64,000 bases of DNA from positions 310,001 to 374,000 of the forward strand of contig NC_134368.1 of assembly GCF_035582795.1 (NCBI RefSeq), given 5' to 3'. The DNA is from Mycteria americana (Eukaryota; Chordata; Aves; Ciconiiformes; Ciconiidae). Of this stretch, positions 50,401-60,564 are shown one piece after another (position 1 is the stretch's first letter; every line of letters begins with the position of its first letter). The notes beneath the pieces are model-generated. The model had not been told where the DNA came from. It made no database searches and saw nothing but the letters and a program-made list of their open reading frames with translations. The position numbers and the translations under genes are program-made.

Positions 50401-52570
50401 GCATGGGGTATGGAGTGTGGGGTACGGGGCGTGGGTACGGGGCGTGGAGTACAGGGTATGGGCGTGGGGCACGGGGTATGGGGTACAGGATATGGGGTGT
50501 GGGGCACAGAGCAGAGGTGTGGGGCACGGGGTACAGGGTAGGGGTGTGGGGCACAGAGCAGAGGTGTGGGGCACGGGGTACAGGGTAGAGGCGTGGGGCA
50601 GGGGTAGAGGCGTGGGGCACGGGGCGCGCAGGGCTGCCGACCGCTGCCCACCGCTGCCCCCGCAGACTTCGCCCGCGCCCTGGCCTCGGCTCTGTCCGAC
50701 GAGTGCTCGGGGCAGCCGGCGGCGGCGGCGGGGCCGGCGCGGAGCAGGACGGCCGGGCGCCTGCAGCGGCTCTACCCGGCGCTGGCCTTCGCCCTGCGCT
50801 GCCTGCGGCCGCCGCCCGCCCGCCCGCCCGGTGAGCGGGGCCTCGGGGGACGGGGGCATCGCGGGGGTCCCCTCGGGGCCGCCCCCCGCCCTCACCCCCT
50901 GCCTCCCCAGGCCGCCCGCCCTGCCCGCGCCTGCAGGTGCTGGGCCGCTGCCTGGCCACGGCGCAGGCTGCCTGCTGCTGGCTGGTGGGCAGAGCCTGCC
51001 GGTACCTGGCGGCCTGGGCCCTGCCCCGGTTCCTGCTCGTCGCCCAGGGGGACCTGCAGGTAGGCGGGGGGGGGGGGGGGGGCGGCGCCGGGGACCCGTG
51101 TGTGGGGCTGGGCCGTGGGGCGGGATTCCTCTCGCCCCCTCTTCCAGCTGCTGCAGACGGAGACGGACGCGCTGGCGGCGCTGGCGAGCGGGACCTTCCC
51201 GGAGCCCGGGGACGGCTCCCCCCCGCCGCCGCCCCCCGCCCCGCCGTCCCACCGGGAGCGCCAGCTGTGCCGGCAGATTCGCTCCGTGGCCGCCAGCATC
51301 CAGGTACGGCCCCGCCGCCGCAGGCGGGCCCGGGGGGGAGCCGCGCCGGGAGGGGCCCCGCGGTTCTGCTCCGGCCGGGGGAGCCGCGCCGCGCCACCGC
51401 CGCTCTGCCCCCCCCCCCCCCCCAGCTCTTCTCGGGGGACGCGCTGAGGATGTTCTCCGCCAACTGCAAGCGGGTGTCGGCGGAGATCTTCGACCAGACC
51501 ATGCCGCTGGGCAAGCACTGGAGGGTCGGCCTCCGCGCGGGTGGGTACGGCTGCCCGGGCGCCGGGCGGGGCGGCGGGCAGGGCTGAGCGGGTCCCTTCC
51601 CGCAGACCCGCCCGGCTCCCCCAGCGCCTACGCGGCGGCGGCGGCCCAGGCGGTGCTGGGGCAGGTGCTGCAGGGCGCCCGGCTCCTGCCCCGCGACGCC
51701 CAGGCGCCCGCCCTGGCCCGGGTGACCACGGCTTTCCTGGAGGCCTGGATGGACCACATCCTGGCCCGGAGGATCAAGTTCAGGTACCGGGGCGGCGGCG
51801 GCGGCGGCGGCGGGGCCGGTTCGGCGCGGGCGGCTGCCGCGACGGCCGCGCTGAGCGCCGCCGGTGCCCCCCAGCCTGCAGGGAGCCTTGCAGCTGCGGC
51901 AGGACTTCGAGCTGGTGCGGGAGCTGCTGGGCTCGGAGCGCTACGGGCTGGCCCCCGAGACCCGGCAGTCCCTGCTCTCCCTGCGCGTCTTCCAGCAGAT
52001 GGACGGGGCCATCCTCTGCCTCCTGCAGCAGCCCGGCGGGGCGGCCGGCGCGGCCCCCCGCCCCTGGCACTCCCTGCGCCGCTGCTGTGAGTGAGGGGGC
52101 ACGGGACGGGGACGGCCCCCGCCTGCCACGCTCGGCTCCCCTGCCCCGTGGGCTGTGGCCGTGCCGGGCCCCGGCAGACGGTGCTGGCGTCGGGGAGCGT
52201 GGGGCGGGGGGGCGAGAGCCGCCTCTCGGCGTGGCCCCCGCTGCCGTGAGGGTCCGGGATCCCCGGCACGGATGGGCCCTGGCTCCCCCTGACTCCCGTC
52301 TCCTCTCCCCGGCCAGGCTCGGACAACGGTGGCCACGCGCAGGAGCCGGACGCGGGCAACCTGCACGGCCTGGAGACCCTGGAGGTGCCGACGGCGTCGG
52401 GGACCCCTCCATCCGCCCCCGGTGCCGAGGCACCGGTGCGGCTGCGGAGCGGCGTCCCCGAGTCCTACCTGTCGGGCAGCCAGCAGCAGTGGCTGTCGCT
52501 GCGGCTGCACCGGGCCCGGCGCTGGCGCGTACCCGGTTTGCCGTGCGCCGGCAACGGCCACGAGGCCTGA
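47404..52570 (+). CDS. CCDC142: CCDC142, coiled-coil domain-containing protein 142 (11 coding exons)
   Basis: Coding exons: 47404-47451, 47761-47872, 48372-49805, 49920-50006, 50666-50830, 50911-51059, 51148-51303, 51426-51540, 51606-51783, 51875-52086, 52317-52570. All phases agree, giving about 969 aa, longer than my recollection of human CCDC142 (about 750). Identity rests on place (head-to-head with TTC31, upstream of MOGS) and on the C-terminus. The terminal exons are rich in amphipathic helices (LQLRQDFELVRELLGSERYG, LLSLRVFQQMDGAILCLL) and end with ESYLSGSQQQWLSLRLHRAR, the best-conserved part of the family. The 1.4-kb exon 3 has an acidic stretch, a helical region rich in Arg and Leu, and Ala/Gly linkers. 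Function is not established. Intron 4 is a 0.6-kb minisatellite and intron 1 contains a long hairpin. The first two exons are the least certain. Confidence 0.85.
47498..47575. repeat. Near-perfect hairpin in CCDC142 intron 1
   Basis: Arms of about 38 bases with a 2-base loop (AA at 47536-47537) and one mismatch. The core reads GGCCGGGAGCCGCCG / CGGCGGCTCCCGGCC. Unrelated in sequence to the other hairpins. Confidence 0.93.
50000..50635. repeat. Minisatellite in CCDC142 intron 4
   Basis: Units of 7-20 bases such as GGGGTACAGGGTATGGGGCG and GTGTGGGGCACGG repeat across the whole intron (about 50 copies). It is G-rich on the coding strand. Confidence 0.92.
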
Positions 52571-52585
52571 CCGTGCAAGGGCGGC

Positions 52586-52591
52586 AATAAA
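52586..52591 (+). terminator. CCDC142: CCDC142 polyadenylation signal
   Basis: AATAAA begins 16 bases after the CCDC142 stop, so the 3' UTR is extremely short. Confidence 0.75.
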
Positions 52592-52787
52592 GCGGGGGGG
52601 GGCTGAGCCGGGGTCCCCGTCTCTGCGTCTGTCCCCGTGTCTGTCCCCGGCTGCGGGTGGGAGTGGGCACCCCCCAGCCCCCCGTGATGGCTGGGGCACG
52701 GCTCCTGCCTGCTGCTGCCTGCACCCGCTGCTGCCTGCAGCCGGCTCTGCCCGGTCCCGGTTCTCGGGGCGGGGGGGGGGCTCTGCC

Positions 52788-52885
52788 CGGCCCCCTACCC
52801 CCTTGCCCGGGCCGCCGGGCTTCGGCAGCGGCCCCTCGGGGCCGCTGCCGAAGCCCGGCGGCCCGGGCAAGGGGGTAGGGGGCCG
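52788..52885. repeat. Perfect 98-base hairpin before the PDCD4-like gene
   Basis: Arms 52788-52835 and 52838-52885 are exact reverse complements of 48 bases around a TC loop. It lies in the 430-base spacer between CCDC142 and the PDCD4-like promoter. The rest of the spacer (52592-52787) shows only GC-rich sequence and a G-run. Confidence 0.95.
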
Positions 52886-52899
52886 TGGCTACCGGAGCC

Positions 52900-53026
52900 C
52901 CCGGCGTGACTACTGCTCCCATGATGCCGCCGCCCCCCCCGGTCACTTCCGCCGCGGGGCGGGGTCGGACCGAGCCGCTCGCCCCTTCCCGGTCCCGGTC
53001 CCGGTGCGGCCCCGGTGCCGCCCGCC
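52900..53026 (+). promoter_or_regulatory. Promoter of the PDCD4-like gene with a ZNF143-type motif
   Basis: At about 52909-52928 the sequence ACTACTGCTCCCATGATGCC closely fits the ZNF143/SBS motif family (ACTACAATTCCCA...ATGC). A reverse ETS-type site (CACTTCCGCC) follows, then GC boxes, all within 130 bases of the start codon. There is no TATA box. A 98-base hairpin lies directly upstream. Confidence 0.55.
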
Positions 53027-56000
53027 ATGGCCGTCCCCGCCGCCGAGCTGGGCACCGCCGACCGCGTCCCGTTCGCCACGGCAAGTAACGGCAGCGGCAC
53101 CGGGCCGAGCCCCGCACCCAGCGACCGCCCCCACACCTCCCCCGGGCTGAGCCCCCGGTGGAGACCGGGACCGGTGCTACGTGCGCGGGGCGGGAACGGG
53201 GGGGGATCCTGGGGAGGGGGGCGGTGGGGCTGGGGGGTCCCACGGAGGTCCCGGGGGAGGCCGGGGGGCACTTGGGGGGGGTCCATGGGGGTCCCGAGGG
53301 AGGCTGGGGGTGCGTGGCGGGGGTCCATGGGGGTTCTGGGGGAGGTCGGGGGTCTACCGGGGTCCCGGGGGAGGCCGGGGGGCACTTGGGGGGGGGTCCA
53401 CGGGGGTCCCGAGGGAGGCTGGGGGTGCGTGGCAGGGGTCCATGGGGGTTCTGGGGGAGGTTGGGGGTGCGTGGCGGGGGTCCATGGGGGTTCTGGGGGA
53501 GGTCGGGGGTCTACCGGGGTCCCGGGGGAGGCCGGGGGTGCATGGTGGGGGTCCATGGGGGTCCCAGGGGTGCACGGTGGGGGTCCCATGGGGTCCCGGG
53601 GGAGGCTGGGGGTGCGTGGCAGGGGGCTCTTGGGGGTTCTGGGGGAGGCCGGGGGTCCCGGGGGAGGCCTGGGGTCCATGGCAGGGGTCCATGGGGGTCC
53701 CGGGGGTACACGGCGGGGTCCCTCGGGGGTCCCTGGGGAGGCCACGTCGCATCACGACGGTGCCCGCGGTGCGCAGGGCCCCTGCCCCGCGGGCGCGGAG
53801 GAGGAGGAGGAGGAAGACGGGGACGAGGAGCTGCTGGGGGCCGGGGGTCCCCGCACCTGGACCCCCCAGGAGAAGCTGCTGCACGAAGCGCGGCTGAAGG
53901 CCAAGGCCAAGCGGCGGCTGCGGCGTACCTCGTCCCGGGACTCGGCCCGCGAGTCGCTCTCCGAGGGCGCCGAGCCCGGCCCCGAGCCCGGCAGCCCCAA
54001 GGGCAGGGCCCACGACCGCAGGTCCCGCATGGGCAAGGGCCGCGGGCTGCCCAAGAAAGGTGAGGGCGGCGTCCCCGTGGGGCAGGGTCCCTGCTTTGTC
54101 CTCCGTGGGGCTGGGACCCTCCTTTGTCGTCCGTGGGGCTGGGACCCTCCCGCGTCCCCATGGGGCTGGGACCCTCCTTTGTCCTCCGTGGGGCTGGGAC
54201 CCTCCCGCGTCCCCGTGGGGCTGGGACCCTCCTTTGTCGTCCGTGGGGCTTGGACCCTGCCTGACGCCACCGCTCCGCCGTGGGGCTGGGCTCCCTCCCA
54301 GTGCCCCAGGCTTAGTCCCCCCACTCGGTGCCCCCCGCGGCCGAGCCCCCGCTCACCCCGCGTGTGCCCGGCGCAGGCGGTGCCGGGGGCAAGGGCGTGT
54401 GGGGTGCCCCCGGCGTGGTCTACGGCTACCAGGAGCCCGACGCCCGCGACCCCAACTACGACGAGGCGGCTCAGGTACGGCCCCAGCCCCGCACCGCCCC
54501 CCGCCCTCGCGGGCAGCCCCTGGGGGGCCGGCCGGCTGCGGGCAGCGGCGCAGGCAGGGCCGGCATCGTCCCGTCCCCGCAGGGGGACACGGTCTACGCC
54601 ACCGTGGTGCCCGAGCTGGAGGAGGGGGAGCTGGAGAAGAACGTGCAGCCCATGGTGCTGGAGTACTTCGAGCACGGGGACACCAGCGAGGTCGTGGTGC
54701 GTCGGGGCGGGGGTCTGCGGGACGGGGTGGGCTGGCGTGGGCCGGGGTCCTCGGGGAGGGGACAAGGGGCCCCTCGGGGACGGGGACCCTCGGGGACGGG
54801 CGGGCTGGGATGGGGAAGGGTCCCTTGGGGAGGGGCTGGGGGTCCACTGCTGAAGGGGGCCCCTCGGGAAGGGACAGGGTCCTCTGGGGAGGGGGGGTCC
54901 CTCGGCAGCGGGGACCTTTGGGGGGTCGGGCTGGCGTGGGGGAGAGAAAGGGGGTCCCTTGGGGATGGGGGGTGTCCCTGGGGGAGGGGACGGGGGCCCC
55001 TCGGTGACAAGGACCCTCAGGGACGGGGCAGGCCGGGATGGGGAAGGGTCCCTCGGGGGGGGGAGGGGAGGCTGGGCATCCTGCGGTGGGGGGGACCTTC
55101 ACGGGGGGCAGGGAGAAAGGGGGTCCCCAGGGGACGGGGGGGGGGGGGGGTCCCTGGGCGAGGGCAGGGGGCCCCTGAGGAGGGGCTGGGGGTCCCCGGG
55201 GGCGGGTGACAGGGGGTGACGTGCCGGGCGCAGGAGCTGCTGCGGGGGCTGAACCTGGGCAGCCGGCGGCACGCGGTGCCCTCGCTGGCGGTGGCCCTGG
55301 CGCTGGAGGGCAAGGCCAGCCACCGCGAGCTGACGTCCCGCCTGCTCTCCGACCTGGTGGGCCACGTCGTCACCCCCGAGGACATCGCCTGGGCCTTCGA
55401 CAAGATGCTGCGGGACCTGCCCGACCTCATCCTCGACACCCCCGAGGCCCCCCAGGTGTCGGCAGGCGCGGGGACGGGGATGGGGACGTGCCGGGGGGAC
55501 GTGGCCGTGCCGGGGGACGCTCTGGGGACACAGCCGTGCCGGGGGGACGTGGCTGTGCCGGGGGATGCTCTGGGGACACAGCCGTGCCGGGGGCCATGGC
55601 CGTGCCGGGGGACGCTCTGGGGACACAGCCGTGCCGGGGGCCGTGGCCGTGCCGGGGGACGCTCTGGGGACACACAGCCGTGCCGGGGGCCGTGGCCGTG
55701 CCGGGGGATGCCCGGCGGCTGCGGGGCCGGGCGCTGACGCTCTGTGCCCAGATGCTGGGCCAGTTCATCGCCCGGGCGGTGGCCGACCACGCGCTGCCCC
55801 TGGACTTCCTGGAGCGCTACAAGGGGCGCGTGGACTGCGAGCACGCCAGGTAAGCGCCGCCCCGGGCCCCGCCGCCGGCCCCGCCGCGTGCCGCCCTCAC
55901 CCGCCTCCCCCGCAGGGCCGCCCTCGACCGCGCCGCCGTCCTGCTCCGCATCAAGCGCGACGTCAACCGGCTGGACAACGTCTGGGGCGTGGGGGGCGGC

Positions 56001-57023
56001 CAGCGCCCCGTCAAGCACCTCGTCAAGGAGGTCAGCGCTGCCCGGCCGCCCGCGTCCCCCACCGCGTGTCCCCCCCGCCAGCGCCGCCCGCGGCCCCGGT
56101 CCCTCGGACGCGTCCCCCCGCTCTGTCCGTCGTCCCCGCGCCCCCCCTCCCCCCCGCCTCTGCGCGCGCCCCCGGATGTCCCGCGGACGCCCCCCCGCCA
56201 CGTCACTCGGGACGTGACCCCGGCCGTGGCGTCCCCGCAGAGACCCCCGGCTGTCCCCTGCGCCCCTCCCCGCGCCAGGACCGGGGCGGCCGCGTCCCCG
56301 CGCCGTCCCCCCGCGCCGCCCCCGCGTCCCCGCGCCCCAGCTGCCGCTGTCCCCAGATGAACCTGCTGCTGCGGGAGTATCTGCTCTCCGGGGAGGTGTC
56401 GGAGGCCGAGCAGTGTCTGCGGGAGCTGGAGGTGCCCCACTTCCACCACGAGCTGGTCTACGAGGTGAGGCCGGGGGGGCCGGGGGGGCCGGGGGGCCGG
56501 GGGGGGCTGCCCGCGGCCCCGCTGACGCCCGCTGCCCGCAGGCGGTGGTGATGGTGCTGGAGGGCTCCGGGGAGGGGCCCGTGGCCATGATGGTGACGCT
56601 GCTGAAGGTGCTGTGGGAGACGGGGCTGGTGACGCTGGACCAGATGAACCGGGTGAGCGCGGGGCACGCGGGGGGCCGGTGGGCGGCCCGGACCCGGGGC
56701 TGACGCCGCTGCGTCCGTGTGTCCGTGTGTCCCCCCCCAGGGCTTCCAGCGGGTGTACGAGGAGCTGGGGGACATCAGCCTGGACGTGCCGCTGGCCCAC
56801 GGGCTCCTGGAGCGGCTGGTGGAGCTCTGCTTCGACCGCGGCATCATCACCAGGGCGCTGCGGGACGCCTGCCCCGCCAGGTACCGGCACCGGGGGTCGC
56901 GGGGGGGGGGGCGTGGGGGGGGGGTCGCGGGGGTGCTCCCCCTTCATCCCCTTCCTCTTCGTCTCCCGCAGGGGCCGGAAGCGCTTTGTGAGCGAGGGCG
57001 ATGGGGGACAGGTCAAGCAGTGA
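53027..57023 (+). CDS. PDCD4-like protein, second PDCD4 paralogue (two MA3 domains)
   Basis: Coding exons: 53027-53080, 53777-54059, 54377-54474, 54583-54696, 55234-55455, 55752-55849, 55916-56030, 56357-56464, 56542-56652, 56741-56880, 56972-57023; all phases agree, 464 aa (human PDCD4 469). Shared with PDCD4: [42 protein letters not shown], and MA3-1 ([40 protein letters not shown]). MA3-2 also matches ([46 protein letters not shown]), as does the tail [17 protein letters not shown]4 binds eIF4A through MA3 and restrains translation, and the acidic patches involved are kept. The beta-TrCP degron DSGRGDS reads DSARESL here, while the upstream basic phosphosite context and the C-terminal RKRFVS site remain. 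Intron 1 seems to use a GC donor (ACG|GCAAGT). The place beside CCDC142 and MOGS suggests an ohnologue of PDCD4, not a retrocopy, since introns are kept. Confidence 0.92.
53200..53760. repeat. G-rich minisatellite in intron 1 of the PDCD4-like gene
   Basis: Units of about 30-50 bases, built of GGTCCCGGGGGAGGCCGGGG and GTCCATGGGGGTTCTGGGG, fill nearly the whole intron up to the acceptor region (about 12-14 copies). Confidence 0.92.
54070..54265. repeat. Tandem repeat in intron 2 of the PDCD4-like gene
   Basis: Six copies of a unit of about 30 bases, GTGGGGCTGGGACCCTCC with TTTGTCCTCC or CGCGTCCCC. Confidence 0.9.
54710..55205. repeat. G-rich imperfect repeat in intron 4 of the PDCD4-like gene
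   Basis: The intron is made of loosely repeated GGGGACGGGGACCCTCGGGG and GGGTCCCTTGGGGA pieces with G-runs. Confidence 0.7.
55480..55712. repeat. Tandem repeat in intron 5 of the PDCD4-like gene
   Basis: About six copies of a roughly 38-base unit: GCCGTGCCGGGGGACG, then CTCTGGGGACACAGCCGTG. Confidence 0.9.
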
Positions 57024-57199
57024 GCGGGGCCGCCCCGGGGTGCTGCCGGCCATCGGCCCCCACAGCGGGCTGGCGGTTGGGGGGGGTGGGGAGGGGCAGG
57101 GCCATGGGGCAGGGGCAGCCCCCCCCCCCCCCGCCGCCCCCCCAGCCGCTGCCTTGTGCCCGGGACCCCCGCCCGGCTGTGGGGCCGACCAGGGGACAC

Positions 57200-57205
57200 A
57201 ATAAA
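57200..57205 (+). terminator. Polyadenylation signal of the PDCD4-like gene
   Basis: AATAAA lies 177 bases after the stop, followed by a GT-rich stretch (TGTGTGTGTG near 57240), a typical downstream element. Confidence 0.75.
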
Positions 57206-57418
57206 GCGGCTTCCAAGGACGTGCTGAGTGTGGCCTCTGTGTGTGTGTGGGGGGGGATTGGGGAGGGGGGGGGGGGTCCTCGCCCCCTCGGCGCCGGGTT
57301 TGGGGGCGGCGGGGAGGACCGAGCCTGCAGCTCCGCCAGGGGGCGCTGCCGCCGCTGCCTCCCACGGCGGCCGCTCTCGCCGTCGCGCCGTGATGACGCA
57401 CATCGGCGGGGACGCACT
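57206..57418 (+). promoter_or_regulatory. MOGS: Compact spacer and MOGS promoter
   Basis: Only about 210 bases separate the upstream polyadenylation signal from the MOGS ATG. The spacer holds a TG/G-rich tract (57236-57275), then GC-rich sequence and a CRE-like TGATGACGCAC near 57391. The start site must be inside this stretch. No TATA box is seen. Confidence 0.4.
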
Positions 57419-60216
57419 ATGGCGGGCGAACGGCGGCGACGCGGCGGGGAAGGGCCTCGGGAACGGACGCGGGAACGCGGAACCCGACGGGAACGGGAAC
57501 GGGAACGGGAACAGCAGCAACAACAGCAGCGGGGACCGGGCCGGGGCCGGGCAGCGCTGGTTGTAGCGGCGGCGGCGGCGCTGGCGCTGGGCCTGGCGGC
57601 GGCGGCGGCTGAATGGAAGCGGTGGAGCGCGGCCGCCCGGCTCGTTACCCCGCACCCCGCTCCCCCCGCGCTTCCCCCCGGTTCTACCGGGCCTCTCGCT
57701 TCGCCACAGCGTTTTTGGGGCACTTACCGGCCTCATGTTTACTTCGGGATGAAGACGCGCAGCCCGCGGGCTCTCGTTACCGGTGAGGGACGGGGGCGGG
57801 AGCGGGGGCAAGGCCGGGGCCCGGGGCAGGGCGAAGCCCTGCCCCGGGCCCCGGCCTTGCCCCCGGTCCCGCCCGGAGAACTGAATCTGACCCCCCCCCC
57901 CCCCCCTTCCCCGGTGTCCCCAGGGCTGATGTGGCTTCGTCAAAGCGAGGGGGGTGGGGGCTTGCGTCACACGTGCGAGCAGAGCGACGGTCTGTCGCGA
58001 TACGGCTGGTTGATGCACGACGGGGAGAATTTCGGCGTGCAGGAGATTCGAGACGGCGACTTGTCGTTAAAAACCGAATTCGTTAAACGACCGGGAGGGG
58101 AACACGGAGGGGATTGGAGTTGGCGCGTCACCGCGCGGACGGAGGTGAGGAGGGCTGCCGGGAGAAGGGCCGGAGCGCCCGCTCTTCCTCACGCCTCTTC
58201 CTCTTCCTCCGCAGGGCGCAGGCGGCCCGGCCCCCCTCCTCTCCCTCTTCTTCTACGTCGCCACGGACGGGCAGGGGACGCTGCGGCCGCACCTGGAGAA
58301 CGGGACGCGGCTGGCCGCCGTGACGGGGACGACGGAGGAGCTGGGAGACTTCACCCTCACCTTCCTCCGCCCCACAGCGGGGAGCGGCGAGGACCCCAAA
58401 TACGCCAGGTGCTTCGCCGCGGCGCGGCCCCCGTCCCGCCCCGCGTCCCCCCTCCCTCCCCGGCCGTTCCTCCGTCTCCCGACGCCCCCTCTCCCCCCCC
58501 CCCCGCAGCTACCACTACCTGGAGGCGGCGAGCCCGGGGCTGCACCGCCTGACCGAGGTGGTGCGGAGCAGCCTGAGCGACCGCTTCGTCTTCGCCCCGC
58601 CGGGGAGGCCCCGCCGCCGCTTCTTCGCCGTCGACGCCTTCCGGGGGCTGCCGGGGGAAGCCCCGCGCGGGCGCCTGCTGCTGCACCAGGTGACGCTGGA
58701 GCCGCCCAGCACGGCGGAGGTGACCTTCGAGTCGGGCAGCGCGGCGGGCCGGCCCGGGCGGCTGGCGGGGGCCGCGCTGTCGGCGGCGCTGGGGCGGCAC
58801 GCGGCCGCCTTCGAGCGGCGCTTCGAGGAGACCTTCGGGCTGGGCCGCAAGGGCTTCCCGCCCGCCCAGCGGCGCTTCGCCCAGGCCGCCCTCAGCGAGC
58901 TGCTGGGGGGCCTGGGCTACTTCCACGGGCGCTCGCTGGTCCAGGCCCCGCTGCAGGAGCGCCCCGTGCCCGCCCCCGAGGCCGCCCTCTTCACCGCCGT
59001 CCCCTCCCGCTCCTTCTTCCCCCGCGGCTTCCTCTGGGACGAGGGCTTCCACCAGCTGCTGCTGGCCCGCTGGGACCCGGCCCTCAGCCGCGAGGTGGTC
59101 GCCCACTGGCTGGACCTGATGAACGCCGAGGGCTGGATCCCGCGGGAGCAGATCCTGGGGGAGGAGGCGCGGGCCAAGGTGCCCCCCGAGTTCCTGCTGC
59201 AGCACAGCGAGACGGCCAACCCCCCCACGCTGCTGCTGGCGCTGCAGCGGCTGCTGCCCGCCGCCCCCCCGCCCTTCCTGCGCCGCCTCTTCCCCCGCCT
59301 GCGCGCCTGGTACGACTGGTACAACCGGACGCAGGCCGGGCCCCTGCCCCTCACCTTCCGCTGGCGCGGCCGCGACCCCCAGCCCGAGCGCTTCCTCAAC
59401 CCCAAGACGCTGGCCTCGGGGCTGGACGACTACCCCCGCGCCTCCCACCCCTCGCCCGAGGAGCGGCACCTGGACCTGCGCTGCTGGATGGCGCTGGCCT
59501 CCCGGGTGCTGGCCGAGGTGGCCGAGCGGCTGGGGGAGCCGGCCGGGCCCTACCGGGAGATGGAGCGGGCGCTGAGCGACAACGAGCTGCTGGAGCGGCT
59601 GCACTGGGCCCCGGAGCTGGGCGCCTTCGCCGACTACGGCAACCACAGCGCGGCCGTGGGGCTGCGCTGGCAGCCGGCCGCGCCGCCGGCCCCGGGGCGG
59701 CCCCCCTCGGCCCCCCGGCTGGTGCGGGAGGTGCGGGAGGCGCCGCGGCCGCGCTTCGTGGAGGCCCTGGGCTACGTCAGCCTCTTCCCGCTGCTGCTGC
59801 AGCTGCTGCGCCCCGACTCGCCGCGGCTGCCCGCCGTGCTGGCCGCCATGCGCAGCGAGCGGCAGCTCTGGACGCCCTTCGGGCTGCGCTCCCTGGCCCG
59901 CGACAGCCCGCTCTACATGCGGCGCAACACCCAGCACGACCCCCCGTACTGGCGCGGCTCCGTCTGGGTCAACATCAACTACCTGGCGCTGCGGGCGCTG
60001 AGCGGCTACGCCGGCGCCGAAGGGCCGCAGCGGGAGCGGGCGGCCGAGCTCTACCGCGAGCTGCGCCACAACCTGGTGGCCAACCTCTACCGGCAGTACG
60101 CCGAGAGCGGCTTCCTCTGGGAGCACTACAGCGACAGCACCGGCCGCGGCCAGGGCTGCCACCCCTTCGCCGGCTGGTCCGCGCTGGTCGTGCTGGTGAT
60201 GGCCGAGGACTACTAG
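57419..60216 (+). CDS. MOGS: MOGS, mannosyl-oligosaccharide glucosidase (glucosidase I, GH63)
   Basis: Coding exons 57419-57782, 57924-58144, 58215-58408, 58509-60216 join in frame to 828 aa (human 837), with the same plan of three short exons and one large last exon. The N-terminus is an Arg-rich cytosolic tail (residues 1-44, with an RERERER/Q run). A short Ala/Leu transmembrane anchor follows at about 45-64, as expected of a type II ER membrane enzyme. GH63 signatures: [72 protein letters not shown], the ERHLDLRCW motif at about 577, [20 protein letters not shown] and the end AMAEDY. The enzyme removes the outermost glucose of Glc3Man9GlcNAc2 on nascent glycoproteins, the first step of N-glycan trimming. 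Intron 1 holds a long hairpin. Tail-to-tail with WBP1. Confidence 0.97.
57794..57874. repeat. Near-perfect hairpin in MOGS intron 1
   Basis: Arms of 39 bases, 3-base loop (GAA), one mismatch. It starts 11 bases after the splice donor and fills over half of the 141-base intron. Confidence 0.94.
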
Positions 60217-60328
60217 CCCCGCCGGCAGCTGCCCGGTCCGGCCGAGGTGCGGGCGGCTGCCTGCGCGGCTGGCCCTGCCTGTCTTTCTCAGGTGCGGGCG
60301 GAGGGGCAGAGCCCACCTCCTCCCCCAG

Positions 60329-60334
60329 AATAAA
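60329..60334 (+). terminator. MOGS: MOGS polyadenylation signal
   Basis: AATAAA lies 113 bases after the MOGS stop codon. The WBP1 signal on the other strand is only about 225 bases further on, so the two 3' ends converge closely. Confidence 0.8.
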
Positions 60335-60558
60335 CCTCCCCCTCCCTGGCCTGTCGCTGCCTGTGTCGGGGACGCCTCGGCTCCCTCCCGCCCCAGCCGC
60401 CCCCTTCGTGTGTCCCCCCCTCCCCGTGCCGGGCACGGGGCTGGGACGGCGTCCCCTGTGCCACGAGGGTCCCCGTCCCCCTCCCTGGGGGCTGGGGGGG
60501 GCCCAGCTCGGCCCTGGTGCCCCCCAGCAGGCGCGGGGCTGCCGTACTTCCACATCTC

Positions 60559-60564
60559 TTTAAT
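60559..60564 (-). terminator. WBP1: WBP1 polyadenylation signal (ATTAAA)
   Basis: The reverse strand reads ATTAAA about 470 bases after the WBP1 stop. The 3' UTR between is GC-rich, with a G-run at 60778-60795, and I see no other gene in it. Confidence 0.6.

Noticed and set aside
52592-57418. Search for MRPL53 between CCDC142 and MOGS
   Set aside because: Human MRPL53 lies at this point, but no frame resembles its VRVQFCPFEKNVESTR-type start. The PDCD4-like gene occupies the gap instead.
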